From: Planctomycetia bacterium
GTDB lineage: Bacteria > Planctomycetota > Planctomycetia > Gemmatales > HRBIN36
Direction: 5' to 3'
Assembly: GCA_016795155.1 (NCBI GenBank)
Contig: JAEUIE010000019.1
Coordinates: forward strand, 62,001 to 126,000
DNA: 64,000 nt
Shown here one piece after another: positions 18,229 to 27,700 of this stretch. Positions within the stretch are counted from its first letter, which is position 1, and each line of letters opens with the position of its first letter. The notes below the pieces were generated by a model, which was given only the letters and a program-made list of their open reading frames with translations, searched no databases and was not told the origin of the DNA. Position numbers and translations under genes: made by a program.

Positions 18229-19203
18229 ATGGCCAACAAAACCATCGAACTTCTCGACAAACGCACCAGCCGCACGATTTCTCTCAAAGTCGTCGATAAC
18301 GGCGTAGCCACCACGCGAAGTGAACCCGTTGATCGAGGCAAACCCAGCTGGTTGCGTGCTACCCTGCCCACTGGTCCCAATTACGAACGGCTCAAGGCCA
18401 TGAGCAAAGAGTTGGGACTTTACACCGTTTGCCAGGAAGCTCACTGCCCCAATATCGGCGAATGCTGGAGCCACGGCACCATGACCATCATGGTACTGGG
18501 CGGGGTCTGCACACGCTCCTGCAAGTTCTGTGCAGTCGATACTGGCAACCCACAAGGCTGGCTCGATATTGATGAACCGAAACATGTCGGCGTTGCTATC
18601 TCGCAAATGGGTTTGAACTACGTCGTCATGACATCCGTTGACCGCGATGATCTGCCCGATGGCGGTGCTACCCATTTCGCTCAGTGCGTACGCGAGATCA
18701 AAGAGCGCGATGCACGGGTGAAGGTAGAAACCCTGACACCCGACTTTCAGGGCGATCTGGGTGCCGTTGAAACGGTACTCGCTTCAGGTGTTGACGTTTT
18801 CGCACACAACATCGAAACCGTTCGTCGTTTAACTCCGACGGTACGCGATCATCGTGCCACTTATGATCAAACGCTCAGAGTGCTGGATCACGCAAAAAAA
18901 CATCGACCTAACGTGTTGACCAAAAGCTCCATTATGCTCGGCCTGGGCGAAACGGAAGACGAACTCAGACAAACAATGCGTGACCTGCGAGCCGTTAAGG
19001 TTGATATCTTCACACTTGGACAGTACCTGCGACCGACGCAGCATCACCTGCCTGTTGATCGCTATGTACCCCCTGCTGATTTCGATAAGTACCGTGACTG
19101 GGGAATCGAAGAAGGCTTCCTCGAAGTCTTCTCCGGCCCGATGGTACGCAGCTCCTACCGTGCGGAAAAGGTGTTTATGGAAGGCAATTCTAAACGATCC
19201 TGA
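18229..19203 (+). CDS. lipA: Lipoyl synthase
   Basis: A 324-residue radical SAM enzyme that inserts two sulfurs into octanoyl groups on E2 and GcvH proteins. The auxiliary 4Fe-4S cluster ligands are C68, C73 and C79 ([14 protein letters not shown]) and the radical SAM ligands are C94, C98 and C101 (CTRSCKFC). The conserved C-terminal [12 protein letters not shown] with the cluster-ligating Ser is present. The N-terminal 35 residues form a basic extension. lipB is not in the window. Spaced 20 bases after the phosphoesterase gene and 14 bases before a small membrane protein gene. Confidence 0.97.
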   Translation: MANKTIELLDKRTSRTISLKVVDNGVATTRSEPVDRGKPSWLRATLPTGPNYERLKAMSKELGLYTVCQEAHCPNIGECWSHGTMTIMVLGGVCTRSCKFCAVDTGNPQGWLDIDEPKHVGVAISQMGLNYVVMTSVDRDDLPDGGATHFAQCVREIKERDARVKVETLTPDFQGDLGAVETVLASGVDVFAHNIETVRRLTPTVRDHRATYDQTLRVLDHAKKHRPNVLTKSSIMLGLGETEDELRQTMRDLRAVKVDIFTLGQYLRPTQHHLPVDRYVPPADFDKYRDWGIEEGFLEVFSGPMVRSSYRAEKVFMEGNSKRS

Positions 19204-19217
19204 CTGGTATCGGTTGT

Positions 19218-19736
19218 ATGTCTGACCAAATGCAGTTCAACTTGATCAACTTCGGGTTGCAACTGCCCATCGGCTTCATCACGTTGATGCTGGCTATTCT
19301 GGCAGCCCACTTCTGGACTGCCAGCGGCAGCTTTCCTTTTGTACGAACCTTACTGGTAACGGTTATGATCACCGTGGTCTTTGCGTTGCCCAGCCTATGG
19401 TCCTGGCCAACCTTCTTCTCCTCTCCTCTCAGCCTTGCTGCCGCTTTTTATCTGCCTTTCTGGCTTTCTGCCATCTGGTTTGGTTATCGTCTGGATGTCA
19501 AAGAAGCCTGGACAATCATCACCATCCACTGGCCTATAGCTATCGGCGTGATGTTCTTTATTTATCTGCCCATCTGCTGGTCAATCGAACGAGAATATGA
19601 AGAGAAACAACGTCAACGAAGGCGTGATGAAATCAGGCTGGTCATAAGTAACCGGGACAACTGCACGGCTTCCACAAATCATCGCTATTTGCAGACATTT
19701 ATTTCCGGTTCTCGAACCGTGGCTCCGCCGGTTTGA
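19218..19736 (+). CDS. Small integral membrane protein, unknown
   Basis: A 172-residue protein with four hydrophobic segments (about 12-32, 42-62, 68-90, 100-122) and a highly charged cytoplasmic stretch (REYEEKQRQRRRDEIR) near residues 125-141. I recognise no family. It starts 14 bases after lipA and is likely co-transcribed. Its last 38 bases overlap the 3' end of the convergent DUF1559-domain gene, so the final residues may be the product of gene drift into a neighbour. Confidence 0.65.
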   Translation: MSDQMQFNLINFGLQLPIGFITLMLAILAAHFWTASGSFPFVRTLLVTVMITVVFALPSLWSWPTFFSSPLSLAAAFYLPFWLSAIWFGYRLDVKEAWTIITIHWPIAIGVMFFIYLPICWSIEREYEEKQRQRRRDEIRLVISNRDNCTASTNHRYLQTFISGSRTVAPPV

Positions 19737-21570
19737 AAGTTCCAATCCCCTCCGCCCGGCTTGGTTCAACCATGATGGGATCGGTATCTTCATACATCCC
19801 ATCGCGTCGGCCGATGAGTTGCCGCATCAGCTTTTCATACTCCTTCGCATTGGGAAGTGAACGCTTGATTGCACGCACGCTGGCATCGCCGAACGCCACC
19901 AACAGATCGTCCTCATCGGGAACACTGCCCAGCTTGGGAAGCGGTTGATCATCGCCCAGTATCTCCATGTCATCGGGCTTGGTCCAGATGACCGGCTTGG
20001 CGGCTTCAGCAATCATGATGGTGTTGCTGGTGCCATCCTGCACAGTGAGTTGGCCGAGGGTGAGAGGCCTGCCAGGCGTGAACATGGGAGCGAACCGTTG
20101 CTTTTGCGGATCAGCAGGTTTCTCCGGGGCAACGAAGACCTGGTAATAGGTCAGGCCGACGCCGGCATCCACGCCGGGCATGGAGTAAATCTTGGGCATC
20201 ATCGGGATCAGCTTCTTGTTGTGCTCGCTGTCCCAAGGTTCATTCGTACGGAATTGCTTGAAGAGATTGTCCTGTTCGAGGTAAGGCAAAATGGCAACGC
20301 GCCAGGACAGGCCCAGTTTGCTATTGGAATTCTGGACATCCTTCTGTGGCCTCATCCCACCGCCTCCAACGTAGTAACCCGCCGAGGGCAGACGATTGTA
20401 ATCGTTGTGGTAGTTGTGCATAGCTATGGCCATCTGGCGGAGGTTGCTTTGTCGAAGGCTGCGGTTCTGCATCAGGCTCATACGGGAGATAATGCTGGCC
20501 ATAGCAAGTGAAATCTCCTTGCCGCCTCCCGGCGAATGAAGTGTCATCAAAACTTTGGTACCATCTCGTTTGATGGTGCTCTGGGCACAGGCTTCTGACA
20601 GTGAGCCGAAGAATTTGCGGAACTCGCGAATTTCGACATTACTTTCGTTCGCTGCCAGCCGCTGAAGATGCTGCAGGCCAAATTCGCCAGTGAGAGCGAG
20701 TGAGCCGAAGAGTCGCTCCATCCGAACTGCTGCCTGTTCCGAATTGGCATCGACACGTACATCGAATGCGAAATCCTGCAGAAGTCTGGCGTTGATGTTC
20801 AACTGTTTGATATCAATCACTGCTTTGATAATACTCAGCCCCAACCCGAAAGTAGCTTCGTCGGCAGGGTTCATGTTTCGGCCAGCCTGCCCCATTAGCA
20901 TCAGAGCATTCAGCTGGTTGTGCAGGTTCTCGCTTATCTGCAGGCCGATGCCCAGTTCAGCATTCCCAGAGGTACTGGCAAAGGCTGTCAAGGCAACGTT
21001 GTTCTTGCGTTTGATGATCTTGCTTAGCGTCTCGTCATCGCCGATAGCTGGCGTCTTGGGATCAATCAGGCAGGCATACAAATTCTTGCCTTGGATATTG
21101 GCAACCTGCTCCATGACTACGCCATCTGCATTACGGGTATTGCCTGCGACAGTGGCGAACGGAAACTTGAGTGCTATGTACTTCTTCACACTGTTAATGA
21201 AGCGATTGCTGTCCACCGGCACACTCGATTGCATGAGCATAGCGAAGCCGGGTACTTGTGGCACATCCCAGCTATCAACCATGATGGTGGCTGATTCAAA
21301 GTTGCGACGGGGTATGGTGGTGATCTGTTCGCTGATTTCAAAAACTTCTTTCTCCAGCTTCTTCCACTTCTCCGCCGGCATCCGCTTCTTGACTTCATCG
21401 AAGGCAGGATTGTTCCAGAAGGCGTTACCCTTGAGGTGTACATAGAGAATCGAGTCATCTGGAATGAGCCGTAGTGGCGATTCCCCAGCAGCAGGCTGTT
21501 GGCCGGAGGATGGCCAGGAACACAGGCCAATAACACCCAGAGTCAGCAATATGAAAGCAATCCGAAGCAT
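19699..21570 (-). CDS. Exported protein with C-terminal DUF1559 domain
   Basis: A 623-residue protein from the ATG at 21570, giving the signal peptide MLRIAFILLTLGVIGLCSW; the frame extends upstream to 21627 without a better start. The first 350 residues are a periplasmic domain beginning IPDDSILYVHLKGNAFWNN. From about 375 there is a DUF1559-type region (SNLRQMAIAMHNYHNDYN, then LSWRVAILPYLEQDNLF and TVQDGTSNTIMIAEA). The pilin-like N-terminal helix found in normal DUF1559 proteins is absent, so it should not be an inner-membrane pseudopilin. It shares HNYHNDYN with the pseudopilin at 9488. Function unknown. Confidence 0.85.
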   Translation of the reverse strand: MLRIAFILLTLGVIGLCSWPSSGQQPAAGESPLRLIPDDSILYVHLKGNAFWNNPAFDEVKKRMPAEKWKKLEKEVFEISEQITTIPRRNFESATIMVDSWDVPQVPGFAMLMQSSVPVDSNRFINSVKKYIALKFPFATVAGNTRNADGVVMEQVANIQGKNLYACLIDPKTPAIGDDETLSKIIKRKNNVALTAFASTSGNAELGIGLQISENLHNQLNALMLMGQAGRNMNPADEATFGLGLSIIKAVIDIKQLNINARLLQDFAFDVRVDANSEQAAVRMERLFGSLALTGEFGLQHLQRLAANESNVEIREFRKFFGSLSEACAQSTIKRDGTKVLMTLHSPGGGKEISLAMASIISRMSLMQNRSLRQSNLRQMAIAMHNYHNDYNRLPSAGYYVGGGGMRPQKDVQNSNSKLGLSWRVAILPYLEQDNLFKQFRTNEPWDSEHNKKLIPMMPKIYSMPGVDAGVGLTYYQVFVAPEKPADPQKQRFAPMFTPGRPLTLGQLTVQDGTSNTIMIAEAAKPVIWTKPDDMEILGDDQPLPKLGSVPDEDDLLVAFGDASVRAIKRSLPNAKEYEKLMRQLIGRRDGMYEDTDPIMVEPSRAEGIGTFKPAEPRFENRK

Positions 21571-21635
21571 GATGACTACTCCCCAAGTTTGCTTCAAAGC
21601 ATAACATGAGTTCGTTGAAGTTGCCAACAGAATGC

Positions 21636-21665
21636 AACGAGCTTCAGCAATTGCTGAAGCTCGTT
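21636..21665. terminator. Perfect 30-base palindrome between kamA and DUF1559-domain gene
   Basis: Bases 21636-21650 are the exact reverse complement of 21651-21665 (core AGCTTCAGCAATTGCTGAAG). It lies 20 bases after the kamA stop codon on the minus strand. No T run follows on that strand, so intrinsic termination is likely but not certain. Confidence 0.6.
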
Positions 21666-21685
21666 TACGATTGTCGATTTGGTTG

Positions 21686-23173
21686 TTAATACACTTTGAC
21701 CTTCATCGGCCCATCAACGACTGGCTCCAGGTCACTGCTGTCAAAGTCAGAACCCTCATCGTGAGATGAAATCGGCAAAGCCGGAATGGAACCCATCATT
21801 GCATCCGACGGCTCAAGATCAGAATCGCTGCAGCTCATCTGCTCTGCGACCTGCTCGAGTGCAATCTTGCGACGGCGGGCCATGCGCTCGCTGCCTTCGG
21901 GAATCAGGAAGGTCTGATCGCCTTGCAGTAGCTTGCTCACGCCGCGGGTTCGGGTTTTGACATTCTCCTCAGCCGGCTTGTCTTCTGCCTGGTAACGAAC
22001 CAGCATGCCTTCGTAATTGCGAAGAATGACGGAATCGTTGCTGGCCGAGACGAGGTAGTTCGGCATAAGAGGAATCTTGCCACCACCGTGTGGGCTGTCC
22101 ACGACGTAGGTTGGCACACCCAAACCTGACATATGGCCTCGCAGGCCTTCCATGATCTCCAGGCCCTTCCAGACCGAAGTACGGAAGTGCCCTGCCCCGA
22201 TAACCGGGTCGCAATGGAAGATGTAATAGGGGCGAAGTTTGATACGGAGCACTGCCCGCATCAAGGCACGCATCACCTCGACGGAGTCATTGACCCCCTT
22301 CATCAAGACGCTGTGATTATTTACCGGGCAGCCAGCCTTGAGAAGTGACAGGCAAGCACGGGCCGATTCGGGTGTGACTTCGCGTGGATGGTTGAAATGT
22401 GTCTGAATCCAGACTTTGCCATTGCTGCCGAGCAGGTCGATCAGTTTCTGATCGAACAGTCGCTGGGGCAGCGTTACTGGCACACGGGTTCCAATGCGAA
22501 TCACATCGACGTGCCGAATATCCCGGAGCGAATCCAGGAAGAACTGCAGCTTGCCGGTGTTGAGAGTCAGCGGATCGCCACCAGAAACGATGACATCCCG
22601 GATTTCAGTATGCTGGGCAATATAATCGATCATACGCTGATCATCAGCGGTGACCGATTCCCAGCCGCCCCTTGTCAACGTCTTGCGTTTACGGGTGCAG
22701 AACCGGCAATACATCGTGCAGACACCTGTGATGGCGATCAGGCAACGATCAGGGTACCGGTGGGTCAGCCCAGGAACGGGCATATCCTTGTCTTCTTCGA
22801 GGGGATCTTCCAGCTCGAAGCCTGAAGGATTCTCCAGTTCCATGGCAGAGGGGCAAGATTGCAGCCGGATCGGATCATACGGATCACCCGGATCAATCAG
22901 CGAGAAATAGTAGGGTGGGATGGCGGTCTTGAACTCGGATTCGAGTTTGAGCAGAGAGGTGAGTTCATCGGCCGAGAAAGTCAGTAACTCGGTTAGCTGT
23001 TTGGTGGTCTTGATGGCATTTTGAGATTGCCAGCGCCAGTCATTCCACTTTTCGTCGGGGATGTTGTTCCAGTAAGGGTGTCGTCGCGGACGACTTGGAG
23101 GTTCCTCTTCATCAAATGCGACCAACGCGGCAGGTCGCGAGGGCAAGCCTCGACGCGCTTCGATCTCGTTCAT
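21686..23173 (-). CDS. kamA: KamA-family lysine 2,3-aminomutase, with long acidic tail
   Basis: A 495-residue radical SAM, PLP-dependent enzyme. The cluster motif is CTMYCRFC (C152, C156, C159). VSGGDPLTLNTGKLQFFLDS and HSVLMKGVNDSVEVM fit the KamA/EpmB family, and VDSPHGGGKIPLMPNY contains the PLP lysine region. It is expected to convert L-lysine to beta-lysine. The start at 23173 is favoured because AGGAG lies six bases upstream; the ATG at 23179 would touch it. A C-terminal tail of about 85 residues is rich in Ser, Asp and Glu (SCSDSDLEPSDAM; GSDFDSSDLEP). EpmB, the EF-P lysine enzyme, is much shorter, so a metabolic or osmolyte role is more likely. Confidence 0.9.
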   Translation of the reverse strand: MNEIEARRGLPSRPAALVAFDEEEPPSRPRRHPYWNNIPDEKWNDWRWQSQNAIKTTKQLTELLTFSADELTSLLKLESEFKTAIPPYYFSLIDPGDPYDPIRLQSCPSAMELENPSGFELEDPLEEDKDMPVPGLTHRYPDRCLIAITGVCTMYCRFCTRKRKTLTRGGWESVTADDQRMIDYIAQHTEIRDVIVSGGDPLTLNTGKLQFFLDSLRDIRHVDVIRIGTRVPVTLPQRLFDQKLIDLLGSNGKVWIQTHFNHPREVTPESARACLSLLKAGCPVNNHSVLMKGVNDSVEVMRALMRAVLRIKLRPYYIFHCDPVIGAGHFRTSVWKGLEIMEGLRGHMSGLGVPTYVVDSPHGGGKIPLMPNYLVSASNDSVILRNYEGMLVRYQAEDKPAEENVKTRTRGVSKLLQGDQTFLIPEGSERMARRRKIALEQVAEQMSCSDSDLEPSDAMMGSIPALPISSHDEGSDFDSSDLEPVVDGPMKVKVY

Positions 23174-23499
23174 ACTCATCTCCTGAAGACCACGATATCC
23201 CATACACACAGGACGCACGAGGACGTCCCGCGGCTGCGGCAGAATACTGAAGTCGCTTTTCTACACAACCCCGATTTGAAGTTTTGCATGCTTTTCTGTC
23301 CCTCAATGACGACGACCCCACCTTGTTGGAAAGTGGGGTCGAGTGTCAGTTGTGTTGTAGACATCCAAGTCACGAGTGCATCATGCTCCGGGTTACGCTT
23401 CTTCGCGATCAGTCCCACTGACCGTTGAACCAATAGTAGACCTTCTCGAAAACAAGGCAAGATGAACTTGAGATTTTCTTGAAGGATTTTTTGTTTTTC
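23174..23499. other. Longest gene-free gap, with one hairpin
   Basis: This 326-base stretch separates the VWA gene stop from the kamA start. I find no convincing gene: the minus-strand frame from about 23460 starts at TTG, lacks an RBS and has no family motif. A 9-bp stem (23313-23321 with 23333-23341, arms CGACCCCAC/GTGGGGTCG, 11-base loop) lies about 140 bases before kamA. It may be a leader element of kamA or a weak terminator for the VWA gene; no T run follows it on the minus strand. Confidence 0.5.
23180..23184 (-). promoter_or_regulatory. Ribosome binding site deciding the kamA start
   Basis: AGGAG on the minus strand, six bases before the ATG at 23173; it overlaps the space needed by the alternative ATG at 23179 and so supports the shorter protein. 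Confidence 0.6.
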
Positions 23500-24636
23500 T
23501 TATTTCGGTATCTCGATGCCTTGGCGAGCAGACTGCTCTCGAATCACACTTCTCAGCGCCTCATCCAGAGTGTTCCCACTCTGCCTGCTCTGCTTTTGCT
23601 CTTCCAATTTCAGGAACTCGGCACGCGCTTTACTCAGTTGATTGATTTCACGTTTGATCTCTTCCCGCATCTTCATCTGCCTTTCAACGTGAGCTTTTCG
23701 TTCAGCAGGATTAAGCTTCTTGAATTCGTCAGACAACTCATTCTCCGGCAGCTTGCTGAAATCCAGTTTGGGATCAGCCTGATATCGATCGACGAGGTCT
23801 GCTTCGGTCATGCGATAGTTGGCGCCTGCCTTGGCAATCGCACGCTCCGCCGATGCACTCGCGCCACCAGCTCCACCCAAGGACAGTACATTGGTATCCT
23901 GCGCAGATTGATTAGCCATTCTGGCAGGTGCAGAACTGCCATAGAATACATAAGTAGTATTCAGCTTGGAACTCAGTTCAGCAAGCTTCTTATCCTGCGG
24001 AGCAGCAATAACCATACTGGCGCTGTCCTGCTCTATAGCTGAAAACTTACCTTCAGCACGTTCAGCCAGATATTTCCAGCCTTGTGCCTCGGAATGGTTT
24101 CTTGGGCCGCAGTAAATCGTATTGATGATCACATTCTGCCTGACTGCTGATTCAGCGAGGCCTGCCAACTTCACTTCAGGATCCTGATCAGCAGGCTCAT
24201 TGCCGCATACAAACATGATTTTGAGCGAACCAGGTTCTTTGGACCATTCAAGCTGGTTCAACGCAGCCTGGCTGACCCTTCCGACATATTCCGTGCCGCC
24301 TTGCGTGCGCAAGCCGAATAGCTTTTCCGATACTTTATCAAGATCGGTAGTTAAACCTGTTTCCTGCCTGACCCACCCAGTTGAGCGTGAGTAGGTATCG
24401 TTGCCGTAACTGTAGAGTGCCACGCGCAGTTTCGGTAGAGGCTTGGCTTTGCCAAAGTTATTGACAATATCCCAGAGTTTCCGCTTGGCTGAATCAATCA
24501 AGCCATCCATGCTGTTGGAAGTGTCCAGACAGAGAACCAGATCTACATGCTTCTGCACAGGTTCGTGTGCCCCTGCAGTTCCCTGTGGTTGAAATACCAT
24601 GACACAATATGTCAACAGTGCAAATACTCGCAACAT
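23500..24636 (-). CDS. Exported von Willebrand factor A domain protein
   Basis: A 378-residue protein from the ATG at 24636, which has GGAG six bases upstream and gives a signal peptide (MLRVFALLTYCVMVFQPQG). The VWA domain (about 33-210) has the MIDAS motif DTSNSMDG in the phrase VLCLDTSNSMDGLIDSA, so divalent-metal-dependent ligand binding is likely. The C-terminal 150 residues are charged and probably helical (about 300-370). It sits 86 bases downstream of smc on the same strand. Secreted VWA proteins are common in planctomycetes; partner unknown. Confidence 0.82.
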   Translation of the reverse strand: MLRVFALLTYCVMVFQPQGTAGAHEPVQKHVDLVLCLDTSNSMDGLIDSAKRKLWDIVNNFGKAKPLPKLRVALYSYGNDTYSRSTGWVRQETGLTTDLDKVSEKLFGLRTQGGTEYVGRVSQAALNQLEWSKEPGSLKIMFVCGNEPADQDPEVKLAGLAESAVRQNVIINTIYCGPRNHSEAQGWKYLAERAEGKFSAIEQDSASMVIAAPQDKKLAELSSKLNTTYVFYGSSAPARMANQSAQDTNVLSLGGAGGASASAERAIAKAGANYRMTEADLVDRYQADPKLDFSKLPENELSDEFKKLNPAERKAHVERQMKMREEIKREINQLSKARAEFLKLEEQKQSRQSGNTLDEALRSVIREQSARQGIEIPK

Positions 24637-24642
24637 GACTTT

Positions 24643-24646
24643 CTCC
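24643..24646 (-). promoter_or_regulatory. Ribosome binding site deciding the VWA gene start
   Basis: GGAG on the minus strand, six bases before the ATG at 24636; it favours this start, at the signal peptide, over the in-frame ATGs at 24648 and 24726. Confidence 0.5.
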
Positions 24647-24722
24647 ATTCCAATAGACGTGATATTAGAATGACGAAACGGTCGAGCAGTTGGTTTGATG
24701 ATCCGTGAAAGAACATGATTTT

Positions 24723-27700
24723 TCAAGCAGCGAGCCGCTGTGCTGGTTCTTCGTATTCTTCCAGACGCATGGCAACTCGTTTGGAGACACCCGCTTCCTG
24801 CATGGTAACACCATACAGAACATCTGCGGAGGCCATCGTTTTCTTCGAATGAGTAATCAGAATGAATTGACTCAGATGCAGAAATTCTCGCAGGACAGAG
24901 GCGAACCGACCGACATTGGCTTCATCAAGGGCTGCATCGACTTCGTCCATGATGCAGAACGGGCTGGGCTTGTTCTTGAAAATGGCTAACAGCAATGCAA
25001 CAGCGGTCAGCGTTTTTTCGCCGCCACTGAGCAGCGACATGTTCCGCATCTCCTTGCCAGGCGGCCTGGCAGCAATCTCCACACCGGTTTCCAGCAGATC
25101 ATCCGGATTTTCCAGCGTAATATCTGCCATGCCTCCGCCAAAGAGTTTGCGGAACAACTCCTGAAAGTGAACTCTTACTGCTTCATAGGTTTCCTTAAAC
25201 ATCTTTCTGCTGTCAGCATTGATTTTTTGAATGATCTCATCCAGCGATGCTTTGGCCTGGGTCAGATCGTCGAGTTGAACCTGGAGGTCCTTCGCCCGCA
25301 CTTCCAGGCTTTGCAGTTCATGCAGCGAATCCATACTGACGTTGCCCAATCGGCTGATCTTACGCCTCAGTTCATTGATCTGCGTTTGCACTTCCTGCGA
25401 GTCTAACAGCGTTTCAGGAGGCTGATACTCCTGATAGGCTTCTTGCAGGTTGACTTCATGCTCCTCTAGCAATCGGGAAGATAACCCGTCAAGCTTCAGT
25501 TTCAATTCACCACAGCGCATCTCTCGTGAATGGATATTATCCACTAGTTGCTGCCACGCCTGACGAATCTGGTGAGTCTGTTCACGAATGCTGGCCGTTT
25601 TCTGACGATATTGCTGACCCGCTTCCACTGCTTCTGCTAATTCATGTTCCAACCGCTGCTTCTCAAACTGGCCGGTTTCCAGTTGCGTCTTAGTTTCTGT
25701 AATCAGCTTTTCGCTGGCAGCCTTCCTGTTCAGTAGTTCCTCGTGATGATTCCGCAGTTCAACGAGTTCATTCTGACGACGTAGTGATTCCTGCTCGTGC
25801 AGTTGAATCTTCTCCATGAGAGCTTCAAGCCCCTGCTGCAGCCTGGCTGCCTGCAGCGACACCGTCATCAGGTGTTCCTGATCTTTCTGCCGCTGCACTT
25901 CCATTTCCGATGCCTGCTCTTCCGCCTGCTGCAATTCCTGCTGCAATAGTTGGGCAGCCTGCTCCGCCTGTTGCGCCAAGTCTTGTGCCTGTTTCTCACT
26001 GTGCGTCAAGCGGGACAGTTCTTCTTCCAGAGTGTGCAGCTCATGCTGACTGATTCTTACCTCTTCCTGCAGTTCTTTGCCTTGCAGTTCCTTCTGTTGG
26101 AGTCGGGCACGTAGCGACGCCGCTTCTTCCGATTGCACCTGCAGTGCCTGCTCCGTCTGCTCTTCCTGAGTGCTGTATCGCACCAGGTTGGCACGCAGCG
26201 AAGCAATTTCCATTTCAGCTTCCTGGATAGAACTGTCCAGTTCGATCACCTGCTGATGCAGTTCACGCAACTCCGATTTTCGTGACAGAAATCCTGTTTC
26301 TTCCCGGTCAGGCCCCAGGCTGACAATGCCTTGTTCATCCAGATATTCTGCTTGCGGAGTGATCCAGGAATATCCCGGGTAATGCTGCGACCATTGCCTG
26401 GCCTGCTCGAGCGAATCGACAACACAGGTTGATGAAAGCAGATGCTCTACCAGCCCTGCTGCATCGGGCTGTGATGATCCGGCAAAAGAAGAAAGCGTCT
26501 CGACGCCGTGAAGGGGCGATGCCGTTCGCTGTTGTTGCAAGCGATTCAGTGCAATGTATTGCCAGCGGCCAGGCAACGGCTCTGATAACTCGCTGAGTGC
26601 CTGCAGCAAACTTGCTTCCTCCCTGACGACGATTGCCTGAATGCGGTCTTTCAGAATGGCATCCACCAGCCGGGCATGTTCTCGATCTACCAGGATGATG
26701 TCTGCAACAATTCCCAGAACATTCGACCAGAGACCTGGATTCTCCTGAGAAGCCAGGTCCAGAATCTGCTTGACGGATGAACCAATGCCCTCCCGGCTTT
26801 GCTCCAGGTGTTCCAGTACCTGAATGCGGCTTACTAGTGCACTGCGGCGTTCACGCATGCTGGTCCATTGCGCCGTCTGCGATTCCAGAAGCAGCCCGGC
26901 CTGTTCCTTGTTTTGCCTCTGTAAAGTCAACTGATTCCGCAGCGCATCAATCCGGCTGTTTCCGTCTTTCTCCGCAGCCAGAAGGGCCTGAAGATCAACA
27001 TCGAGAGCAGACAGACTTTCTTTGGTCTGCGAGTGCTTCTGATTGACTCGCCTTCGATGCTGCTGCAAGCTTTCCAGTTGAGACTTCAGGCTGACCTGTT
27101 CGTTGTGGGCACGGGCTGCTGTCTGCAACTTCTCGTAAAGTATCGTCTTGCCTTCCTGCATCTTTTGCTTCAGCGAAGCCAGCAACTTCACCAGGCTATC
27201 TAGATCTTTTTCATGCTTGGCAACATCATCTCCTAATTCCGTTTGCCGGGCTGCATCTTTTTCATACAGCGCACTTAGAGTTTCTCTCTGCTGCTGAAGC
27301 CGTTCCAACTGGCGAAGCAGATTGCCTTCCTTCTCGTGAAACTGTGACAGTGACTGTTCACACGTCTCCAGTGTCGATGCTTCGTGCTTCACTGTCAAAT
27401 CACATGCGGTCAGCTTTTCCCGCCATTCACTGAGGGACGCTTCGCGACGACGGATGGTTTCCTCCGTCTGTGTCAGCAGCGCTTCCAGTTCTGCCAATTG
27501 CTGTTCCTGCAGGCTGGATTGCCTTGATTGCTCTTCGAGTTGCTGCTTCAGTCCAGTCAATTCCTGTGAAGCAGTATTCCAGAGTTGTGAATCCTGATGC
27601 CAATCCTGCAGTGCCAGGTCAACCCGTAATCGCTTCAGTTCATTGCTGTAATCACGAAACTTTTCAGCCTTGGAGGCCTGCAACCGTACCGATTGAAGCT

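Noticed and set aside
20690-21445. A 251-codon plus-strand frame inside the DUF1559-domain gene
   Set aside because: It is antisense to a coherent signal peptide-DUF1559 protein and rich in Ser/Arg with no recognisable fold.
23176-23460. A 94-codon minus-strand reading frame in the VWA-kamA gap
   Set aside because: It starts with TTG, has no ribosome binding site, contains the hairpin and shows no family motif.
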